NCBI RefSeq assembly: GCF_011064285.1
Contig: NZ_CP049331.1
Location: forward strand, 3,100,001-3,164,000
Source of the DNA: Vibrio ziniensis
GTDB lineage: Bacteria > Pseudomonadota > Gammaproteobacteria > Enterobacterales > Vibrionaceae
Reading direction: 5' to 3'
DNA: 64,000 bases
Position 1 is the stretch's first letter, and the number at the start of each line of letters is the position of its first letter. Shown here piece by piece: positions 58,098-64,000 of the stretch. A program made the translations under genes and the position numbers. The notes under the pieces were generated by a model, which made no database searches, was not told where the DNA came from, and was given only the letters and a program-made list of their open reading frames with translations.

Positions 58098-58523
58098 ATG
58101 AGTTATAAACATATCTTAGTTGCTGTTGACCTATCTGAAGACAGCAAATTATTAGTAGAAAAAGCCGTCGCTCTGGCAAAACCTCTCGATGCTGTGGTTT
58201 CGTTTATTCATATCGATGTTAACTACGCTGAGCTTTATACTGGCTTAATTGACATTAATTTGGCTGAGACGCAACACCACGCGATGGAAGCGTCACAAAC
58301 CCAGTTAAAAGAGTTGGCGGATCATGCCAATTACCCTATCAACCATACTTTGGTGGGTAGCGGTGACTTGAGTAACGAGCTTTGTGACACCATCAAAGAG
58401 TTCAATATTGATCTTGTGGTTTGTGGTCATCACCAAGACTTCTGGAGTAAGTTGCTCTCCTCAACAAGACAGCTCATAAATTGCTCACCTGTCGACATGT
58501 TGGTAGTACCACTTAATGACTGA
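58098..58523 (+). CDS. uspA: Universal stress protein A
   Basis: A 141-residue single Usp domain: [21 protein letters not shown] at the start and [20 protein letters not shown] then PVDMLVVPL at the end. The UspA subfamily lacks a full ATP-binding GXXG loop, as here, and aids survival of stress and growth arrest. AGGCATC-type spacing and GGAG at 58085 support the start. Divergent from ftnA-uspB. Confidence 0.94.
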   Translation: MSYKHILVAVDLSEDSKLLVEKAVALAKPLDAVVSFIHIDVNYAELYTGLIDINLAETQHHAMEASQTQLKELADHANYPINHTLVGSGDLSNELCDTIKEFNIDLVVCGHHQDFWSKLLSSTRQLINCSPVDMLVVPLND

Positions 58524-58590
58524 CGAACAATAATAAATCAGATAGACTGCGGATAATTTTGAACATCCACTTATAAAATTGTCAGGGACT

Positions 58591-59478
58591 ATGTTTTATT
58601 TATCTGCAGTTACCCTTCTTTGGGCATTTTCATTTAGCCTGATCGGCGTTTATCTAGCGGGTCAGGTTGACTCTTGGTTCTCAGTGTTGATGCGTGTGGC
58701 ACTGGCTAGCGTTGTCTTCTTGCCATTTTTGAAATTCAAGCAAGTACCGAAAAAACTGATTGTCCAACTTATGGCGATCGGTGGTATCCAACTAGGATTG
58801 ATGTACTGCTTCTACTATCAATCGTTTTTACTGCTCTCTGTTCCAGAAGTATTGCTGTTTACCGTATTCACACCGATCTACGTCACTTTGATTTACGATT
58901 TGCTTAAAGCTCGTTTCTCTCCGTGGTATCTGGTTACCGCTGCGATTGCCGTTGCAGGTGCGGTATTTATTAAATTTGCGGGCATCAACGAGAACTTCGT
59001 TATCGGTTTCCTAGTGGTGCAAGGTGCTAACCTCTGTTTTGCTATTGGCCAGGTCGCTTATAAATACGTAATGGAAAACCAAAGCGTACAGCTTCCACAA
59101 CGCACTGTATTTGGTTATTTCTACTTAGGCGCACTGGTTGTTGCAACCATAGCCTTCGCCCTTTTAGGTAACCCATCGAAGCTACCTACCACTTCACTTC
59201 AATGGGGCATTCTGATTTACCTTGGTGTGATTGCATCCGGTGTGGGTTATTTCGTTTGGAACAAAGGTGCTTGTTTGGTGAACGCAGGCGCGTTAGCGAT
59301 CATGAACAACGCTTTGGTACCAGCAGGTTTAATCGTCAATATCGTGATTTGGAACCGCGATGTGGATATCGCTCGCCTTTCAATTGGTGGCATCATCATC
59401 CTGTTGTCTTTGTGGATCAACGAAACGTGGGTGAAGCGTAAAGTAGCTCAAAGCTACAAAGAGGCTGAAAACGCTTAA
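58591..59478 (+). CDS. EamA/DMT-family transporter
   Basis: The ATG at 58591 (GGGA ahead; a TTG at 58579 is possible) gives 295 residues with about ten helices in two EamA repeats, beginning MFYLSAVTLLWAFSFSLIG. The second repeat has GVIASGVGYFVWNKGACLVNAG. It resembles carboxylate/amino acid/amine exporters; cargo unknown. A partial MITE and a terminator follow. Confidence 0.87.
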   Translation: MFYLSAVTLLWAFSFSLIGVYLAGQVDSWFSVLMRVALASVVFLPFLKFKQVPKKLIVQLMAIGGIQLGLMYCFYYQSFLLLSVPEVLLFTVFTPIYVTLIYDLLKARFSPWYLVTAAIAVAGAVFIKFAGINENFVIGFLVVQGANLCFAIGQVAYKYVMENQSVQLPQRTVFGYFYLGALVVATIAFALLGNPSKLPTTSLQWGILIYLGVIASGVGYFVWNKGACLVNAGALAIMNNALVPAGLIVNIVIWNRDVDIARLSIGGIIILLSLWINETWVKRKVAQSYKEAENA

Positions 59479-59535
59479 TACAATCCTAGATAAAAATATG
59501 ATCAGATTGAGTATCGGTGTAACAGCGAATGGGCA
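59479..59535 (+). mobile_element. MITE-like element, left-end fragment
   Basis: TACAATCCTAGATAAAAATA through AACAGCGAATGGGCA, ending where the EamA terminator begins. Right end absent. Confidence 0.75.
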
Positions 59536-59552
59536 CCGAGAACTTAAATAGC

Positions 59553-59587
59553 AAAACGCCCATCAGGTTTAATTGATGGGCGTTTTT
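59553..59587. terminator. Bidirectional terminator between EamA gene and the small basic protein
   Basis: AAAACGCCCATCA / TGATGGGCGTTTTT between convergent genes; its stem partly reuses MITE-like GGGCG sequence. Confidence 0.88.
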
Positions 59588-59606
59588 GTATCTGAGGATA
59601 ATGCGA

Positions 59607-60005
59607 TTAATGATACTGAGAAGTAAGTGAATACTCACCGTTTGACGATGGATTTAACTTAGAAAACTTCAACTGCAATGCTTGCTGTTTCTTGGCAAGC
59701 TTGCGCTGTTTCTTCAGCACTTTTTCCAATTTTTTGTGATATTTTTTCTGAGCTTTGAGGGTCTTCTTAGCCATTTTTAACGCAGCTTTACTGCTCTTAT
59801 CGGCCTTCACGCTTTCTTTACTCACAGAGCTTTTCGCAACTAATGCTTTGACAGAGAACGCTTGCGGCTTACACAATCTATTTTTGTCAGAGGAAGAACG
59901 AGCGCATGAGCGACACAAGTACTTGGGCGCAGCAACAATTCGATGAATATCTGACAGTGAAGCAGTAATATCGTGACGACTTAATTTACACAGACGCTGA
60001 GCCAT
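59607..60005 (-). CDS. Small Cys- and Lys-rich protein of unknown function, probably Fur-regulated
   Basis: A 132-residue protein (ATG at 60005), not recognised. The N-terminal part has Cys at 6, 31, 34 and 45 and His at 11 and 21, including CRSC, which could bind zinc or iron. The rest is a very basic, probably coiled helix (MAKKTLKAQKKYHKKLEKVL). No signal peptide or membrane segment. A Fur-like box lies 20 bp upstream, so expression likely rises when iron is low. A nucleic-acid binding role is possible from charge alone. Confidence 0.65.
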   Translation of the reverse strand: MAQRLCKLSRHDITASLSDIHRIVAAPKYLCRSCARSSSDKNRLCKPQAFSVKALVAKSSVSKESVKADKSSKAALKMAKKTLKAQKKYHKKLEKVLKKQRKLAKKQQALQLKFSKLNPSSNGEYSLTSQYH

Positions 60006-60024
60006 AAATACAACCAAACAAAAA

Positions 60025-60039
60025 TGATAATGATTCTTG
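60025..60039. promoter_or_regulatory. Fur-like box upstream of the small basic protein
   Basis: TGATAATGATTCTTG matches TGATAATNATTATCA fully in its left half and at four of seven positions in its right half. It is closely similar to the ryhB box at 13551. Confidence 0.7.
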
Positions 60040-60103
60040 GTTATATATAACCTTCTGCTAATAAAAAGGCAAGCCCAACGGTGAGTTGGTCATATCTCCT
60101 CTG

Positions 60104-60946
60104 TCATTTCTCTCCTGCCATTGCAGCAATCACATAAACATCAAAGCGGTTCTTTTTGGTCTCAATCGCCATACTTGGCTTTTGCTCTGCTAACCAATTG
60201 GAATAGTCAGGGCGTTTTACCACAACACGCTTCGTTGCCAATTTTAGCGCAGGCGCGAGTAGCGCATCGGCGTCATTATCGGCGCCAACAAGAGACTGGA
60301 AAACGCGCATCTCTTTCTTAACCAAAGCGCTTTTCTTTTTGTTTTCAGGGTGTGGGTACATAGGATCCAAATACACCACATCAGGACGAACAAAACTGGA
60401 ATCACTAACTAAATTATCTAAAGCATCGTGACTCGATGCATGTAGTAAGGTCACTCGCTGTGTAACCCAAGCGCCAATCTCAGCGTCCTGTTTGGCACGA
60501 TTTAATCCGTCATCCAACAATGCAGCGACTACTGGATGACGTTCAACCATTTGTACTTTACAGCCTAAAGATGCCAATACAAAGGCATCTCGGCCTAAGC
60601 CTGCGGTGCCATCAAGCACTGTCGGTGTCACCCCTTTGTTTAACCCTGCCGCTTTCGCAATAGATTGACCTTTTCCACCGCCAAACTTGCGTCTATGCGC
60701 GACCGCACCAGTCACCCAATCGACAAAGATAGCGCCTAGCTTAGGCTCATCAACTTTACGCAGTTCCAATCTCTCGTGGGTCAATACCAACGCAAATACG
60801 CTCTCATCACTGTGAGTGAGCTTCCAGCGTGTTGCTATGTCATTAAGCTCAGAAGCGCGTTCAGGTGCTTCACAAATCAGTTGTAGCTGCAAAGTGTCAT
60901 TCCATAATGAGTTTCTAAAATCGTTGCCAGTGTAGCGGATTTTCAT
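60104..60946 (-). CDS. rsmJ: 16S rRNA (guanine(1516)-N(2))-methyltransferase
   Basis: A 280-residue SAM-dependent RNA methyltransferase. [41 protein letters not shown] (SAM site) and [25 protein letters not shown] match RsmJ, which modifies G1516 of 16S rRNA. It is somewhat longer than E. coli RsmJ (250). Convergent arrangements on both sides make it a single-gene unit, divergent from asnC. Confidence 0.94.
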   Translation of the reverse strand: MKIRYTGNDFRNSLWNDTLQLQLICEAPERASELNDIATRWKLTHSDESVFALVLTHERLELRKVDEPKLGAIFVDWVTGAVAHRRKFGGGKGQSIAKAAGLNKGVTPTVLDGTAGLGRDAFVLASLGCKVQMVERHPVVAALLDDGLNRAKQDAEIGAWVTQRVTLLHASSHDALDNLVSDSSFVRPDVVYLDPMYPHPENKKKSALVKKEMRVFQSLVGADNDADALLAPALKLATKRVVVKRPDYSNWLAEQKPSMAIETKKNRFDVYVIAAMAGEK

Positions 60947-61016
60947 CAGAAACCTAAGGTTTCAGTGTGATAAGATGTGGAACAATGTTCGTTGAACAAT
61001 TGAACTAGGAACCTGT

Positions 61017-61481
61017 ATGCAAGTTGCTTCTACCAAGCTCGACGAGCTTGATCGCGCTATTCTAAAAATCTTAATGGACGATGCACGCACGCCTTATGCA
61101 GAGATGGCGAAGCAATTTAATGTCAGCCCTGCCACGATTCACGTACGCATAGAAAAAATGAAAGCCGCCGATATCATTCAAGGTACTGAAGTGGTCGTCA
61201 ACACTAAGAAACTCGGCTATGACGTTTGCTGCTTTATCGGTATCAACTTAAAAGCTGCGCGCGATTACCATTCCGCACTGGAAAAGCTTAACGCTCTTGA
61301 TGAGGTGGTAGAAGCTTACTACACCACTGGGGCTTACAGTATTTTCGTTAAGTTGATGTGTCGTTCAATTGAAGAGCTGCAGTTTGTGTTGATTGATAAA
61401 CTGCAAGCGATTGATGAAGTGCAATCGACTGAGACTCTGATCTCACTGCAGAACCCAATCAACCGTAATGTCATTCCTTAG
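61017..61481 (+). CDS. asnC: AsnC, Lrp-family transcriptional regulator
   Basis: A 154-residue protein very similar to E. coli AsnC (152): LDRAILKILMDDARTPYAEMAKQF, helix-turn-helix VSPATIHVRIEKMK, then GYDVCCFIGINLKAARDY and VVEAYYTTGAYSIFVKLMCRS in the ligand-binding RAM domain. E. coli AsnC activates asnA in response to asparagine; no asnA is seen adjacent here. A terminator follows. Confidence 0.96.
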   Translation: MQVASTKLDELDRAILKILMDDARTPYAEMAKQFNVSPATIHVRIEKMKAADIIQGTEVVVNTKKLGYDVCCFIGINLKAARDYHSALEKLNALDEVVEAYYTTGAYSIFVKLMCRSIEELQFVLIDKLQAIDEVQSTETLISLQNPINRNVIP

Positions 61482-61495
61482 GTTTTAAACACAAA

Positions 61496-61520
61496 AAACC
61501 CAAGCGTCAGGCTTGGGTTT
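61496..61520. terminator. Terminator between asnC and the H-NS-like gene
   Basis: AAACCCAAGC-GTCAG-GCTTGGGTTT, bidirectional, between convergent genes. Confidence 0.88.
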
Positions 61521-61534
61521 CTCTGTAAAACTGA

Positions 61535-61795
61535 TTATTTGTTTAGGTAATTCTTTAGCTCTTCAGCCGAAATACCTTGCGCAGCTAACTGCTTAGCTAA
61601 CAAATCAACTTGCTCACCTTTGCGAGAGTCAATCACTTGTTGAAATTGGTAAACCAAATCACGCAGCACTGGTAGTGGAACTTGTTTTGCTGCACTGCGC
61701 ACACGCTCACTACTTTGATTACCTAACTCATTAAGTAACTTACCAAACATCACTTTTTCTGGTGATTCTTCTAACTGCTCGAGGATTCGAGCCAT
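61535..61795 (-). CDS. Small protein resembling the H-NS oligomerisation domain
   Basis: I take the ATG at 61795 (86 residues: MARILEQLEESPEKVMF); a GTG at 61816 is an alternative, and a longer frame adds unlike Cys-rich sequence. The C-terminal half (VLRDLVYQFQQVIDSR then AAQGISAEELKNYLN) resembles the coiled-coil dimerisation region of H-NS, whose counterpart ends GIDPNELLNSL. No DNA-binding domain is present. If the likeness is real it could dimerise with H-NS and modulate it. The match is by eye and weak. Confidence 0.5.
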   Translation of the reverse strand: MARILEQLEESPEKVMFGKLLNELGNQSSERVRSAAKQVPLPVLRDLVYQFQQVIDSRKGEQVDLLAKQLAAQGISAEELKNYLNK

Positions 61796-61968
61796 TTCAT
61801 AGGTAGTTAGGGACACTGTATTACGATTCCAATACGCTAATTCTAAACACGATGAGCGGCACAATATACACCTGTTCTTTTGATTAGAAAATAGCACATT
61901 GCAGTATTTGCCAAACCATGTTTCACAATTTGCATATTCTTTTCAACAACGTTTCAGTCTCTCAAACT

Positions 61969-63174
61969 CTACGATTGAAATACTAGGCGATGCCACTCTT
62001 TGCCTGCTTTAGAAAGCAGTATAATAAGTGCAGGTGCGATTATCCACATTTGCAGTGCAATCATCATCTGAGGCTCAAGCTCTAAGCGTTGTAACGTGCC
62101 GACAACAAGTCCAGCACCACTCATTTGGAACAGACCCAGCAGTGCCGCTGCCGTTCCTGCTTTATCACCAAACGGCGCTAATGCTTTACCCGCAGCGGAG
62201 CCTAGAATCCAAGCAAAACCTACGGATGAAAAGAAGATAGGCAACATAAAGGCCAAAGCCGTAGCTTGAGATCTCATTCCAATCATCAAGCCACCAGCAA
62301 TCAGCAACATCACTATTCCTGACATTAGGATTTTGTGCGTGCCCAGCTTATCCATTAGCTTAGGCGCAGATAAACACGCAGTGATGTTCACAACAGCATT
62401 AATACCAAACCAGAAGGTAAACTCATTCATGGTTAAGCCTAAGTTTTCCATCAGGACAACAGGTGCTGAGGTAACGTAAGCCAAAATAACGGCCATTGCT
62501 AACATACAAAGCGAAGCATGGAACAAAAACGAAGGCACTTTTAATACCGACCAGTAACGCGATAGCTTAAACACCGCTTGCTTCTCTGTAGTCGGGTTGG
62601 TCTCCTTCATACGGATCATAAGCCACAGTCCAACGATAACACCGAAGCCCGCCATAAAACTAAAATTGGAACGCCAACCGAATTGCTGTGTTAACCAGCT
62701 ACCGAGGATTGGAGCTAAAGCAGGAATAAAGCAGATAGCACCATTAAGATAGCTAATCATCTTGCCACTGCGTTCTGGACCAAAGATATCGCGAACCGTC
62801 GCAAAGGCTGCTACAGACGTTGCACACGCACCCAATCCTTGTAGCAGACGAGACATTAGCATCCACTCAATACTCTGAGCACCCCACGCCAATAAAGCGC
62901 TCACGATATAAATGCTAACACCTGCCAATGCAACAGTTCGACGTCCGAGTTTATCTGCTAAAGGACCAGCAAACAGCTGACCAACACCCATAGCAAATAA
63001 GAACCAAGTAATCGTATCTTGCGCTAATGCATGTTCCACGTGAAACGCTTGCGAAATCTGTGGCAACGCAGGCAGATAAATATCGATTGCCAGCGGGCTA
63101 AACAGCACTAATAGCGTTAGTAAAATCATTTGCTGTTTACTTTGCACAATTGAAGAGTTTGCAGATGTAGACAT
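61969..63174 (-). CDS. MFS multidrug transporter, Bcr/CflA family
   Basis: A 401-residue twelve-helix transporter. LLVLFSPLAIDIYLPALPQI opens it, then GVGQLFAGPLADKLGRRTVAL (motif A) and LQGLGACATSVAAFATVRDIFG (motif C region), as in Bcr/CflA drug-proton antiporters. Specificity is unknown. It is divergent from a LysR regulator gene 110 bp away, the usual layout for a regulator controlling its neighbour. Confidence 0.9.
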   Translation of the reverse strand: MSTSANSSIVQSKQQMILLTLLVLFSPLAIDIYLPALPQISQAFHVEHALAQDTITWFLFAMGVGQLFAGPLADKLGRRTVALAGVSIYIVSALLAWGAQSIEWMLMSRLLQGLGACATSVAAFATVRDIFGPERSGKMISYLNGAICFIPALAPILGSWLTQQFGWRSNFSFMAGFGVIVGLWLMIRMKETNPTTEKQAVFKLSRYWSVLKVPSFLFHASLCMLAMAVILAYVTSAPVVLMENLGLTMNEFTFWFGINAVVNITACLSAPKLMDKLGTHKILMSGIVMLLIAGGLMIGMRSQATALAFMLPIFFSSVGFAWILGSAAGKALAPFGDKAGTAAALLGLFQMSGAGLVVGTLQRLELEPQMMIALQMWIIAPALIILLSKAGKEWHRLVFQS

Positions 63175-63284
63175 GCTTTAAATAGGTTCCAAGATAGATA
63201 ATAAAGAGCACGCATAATAGAAGAATGCTGTTATTCGAACAAATGGCTTATAATCATCACTAATATTCCTTTATGGAAAATCAT

Positions 63285-64000
63285 ATGAAAATTGATAAAT
63301 TGGCTCGAATAGACCTGAACTTGCTTGTTTGCTTACAAGTTTTGAGTGAAGAACTGAGTGTTACACGTGCATCAAGCCGACTCCATCTCAGCCAATCAGC
63401 CGTTAGTAAATCGCTAGCAAAGTTGCGCGAACAATTTGATGATCCCCTCTTTATTCGCACCTCTCATGGCTTAAAGCCAACACCGAAAATGTTGTTCTTA
63501 AAACCTAAGCTCGAAACGCTAGTGGATCAATTAGAGCTGATTACTCAGCCTGAACAATTTTCACCTCAGTCAAGTGAATACCGATTCCATATCGCAGCTG
63601 TCGAAAGTGTTTACCCATTAATTCTTCCCCACTTCCTGCCAGCAATATTTATGCAAGGCCCGAATCTAAATATCAGCACCCACTCTTGGACGGATCAAAC
63701 GTTTAAGAAACTCCAGATGGGAGAGCTAGATATCGGCATTACTGGTAAAGATATCGACATTAACGATGCTAAGTTAACTATGCTTCCGCCTAGGGATATT
63801 TGTGAACAAGAGATCTACCGAGACTCACAAATGTGTGTGGTTCGTAGAGATCACCCTGTACTCAAACAGAACTGGAACCTGGAACAATATCTCGCTCTTC
63901 GCCATGTACAGGTGCGTTGTGATGGCAGTGACCGCTGGTTATTGGATTATCGTTTAGCAGACTTGGGTTTTGAGCGTGACATTGCGATTACCGTCCCCGA
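63285..64000 (+). CDS. LysR-family transcriptional regulator (partial at right edge)
   Basis: The frame is open from ATG 63285 (GGAAAA ahead; ATG 63273 also in frame) to the window end, 238 codons. The N-terminal helix-turn-helix DLNLLVCLQVLSEELSVTRASSRLHLSQSAVSKSLAKLRE is typical of LysR proteins, followed by FDDPLFIRT. The effector domain begins about residue 90 (YRFHIAAVESVYPLILPHFL). It probably controls the divergent MFS gene. The C-terminus is outside the window. Confidence 0.9.
   Translation, partial: MKIDKLARIDLNLLVCLQVLSEELSVTRASSRLHLSQSAVSKSLAKLREQFDDPLFIRTSHGLKPTPKMLFLKPKLETLVDQLELITQPEQFSPQSSEYRFHIAAVESVYPLILPHFLPAIFMQGPNLNISTHSWTDQTFKKLQMGELDIGITGKDIDINDAKLTMLPPRDICEQEIYRDSQMCVVRRDHPVLKQNWNLEQYLALRHVQVRCDGSDRWLLDYRLADLGFERDIAITVP

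Overview
The window reads as a 64 kb piece of the large chromosome of a Vibrio (Gammaproteobacteria). This follows from near-identity of remembered Vibrio/E. coli housekeeping proteins (HemCDXY, HemN, EngB, PolA, HemB, TatABC, UbiEJB, RmuC, UspA/UspB, FtnA, RsmJ, AsnC) and from three enterobacterial/vibrio-type regulatory RNAs in their usual gene neighbourhoods. The species cannot be fixed from the sequence alone.

Layout. 1-3.5 kb: end of the hemC-hemD-hemX-hemY operon. 3.5-7 kb: hemN, a DUF2489 protein, yihI and a methyltransferase, all on the minus strand. 6.9-7.35 kb: a CsrB/CsrC-type GGA-rich RNA. 7.6-13.6 kb: cytochrome c4, engB, Spot 42 (spf), polA, a DnaA-box-rich intergenic region and RyhB. 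13.6-18.7 kb: an acetyltransferase, hemB, tatD and an octaheme cytochrome/cytochrome b pair. 19-25.4 kb: the rmuC / ubiE-ubiJ-ubiB / tatA-tatB-tatC series. 25.4-27.5 kb: an EamA transporter and an HDOD protein.

27.8-42.7 kb is an L-arabinose block. araB-araD-araA-(unknown gene)-araC run on the minus strand. They diverge from araFGH, which is followed by a second ABC transporter of the YtfQRT-YjfF (furanose) type. AraC-like half-sites next to CRP-like sites lie upstream of both araF and ytfQ, which suggests one AraC/CRP regulon covering pyranose uptake, furanose or arabinoside uptake, and the catabolic enzymes.

42.8-45.8 kb holds a fatty acid cis/trans isomerase and a PilZ protein. 46-55.3 kb is a rhamnogalacturonide/L-rhamnose block: an AraC-family regulator, a GH105 unsaturated rhamnogalacturonyl hydrolase and a three-part TRAP transporter on the minus strand, divergent from rhaB-rhaA-rhaD. 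The apparent logic is that TRAP brings in unsaturated disaccharides, GH105 splits them, and RhaA/RhaB/RhaD process the rhamnose. 55.4-64 kb returns to core genes: an HI0933-family flavoprotein, uspB, ftnA, uspA, an EamA transporter, a small Cys/Lys-rich protein with a Fur-like box, rsmJ, asnC, a small H-NS-like protein, an MFS drug transporter and a truncated LysR regulator.

Three families of non-coding repeats are scattered between genes. One is a ~169 bp MITE-like element with imperfect terminal inverted repeats (four full copies, one left-truncated copy, and several fragments or internally deleted forms). The second is a ~150-200 bp GC-box repeat (three copies). The third is a single ERIC element inside the rha operon. 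The MITE copies often lie at the edges of the accessory blocks.
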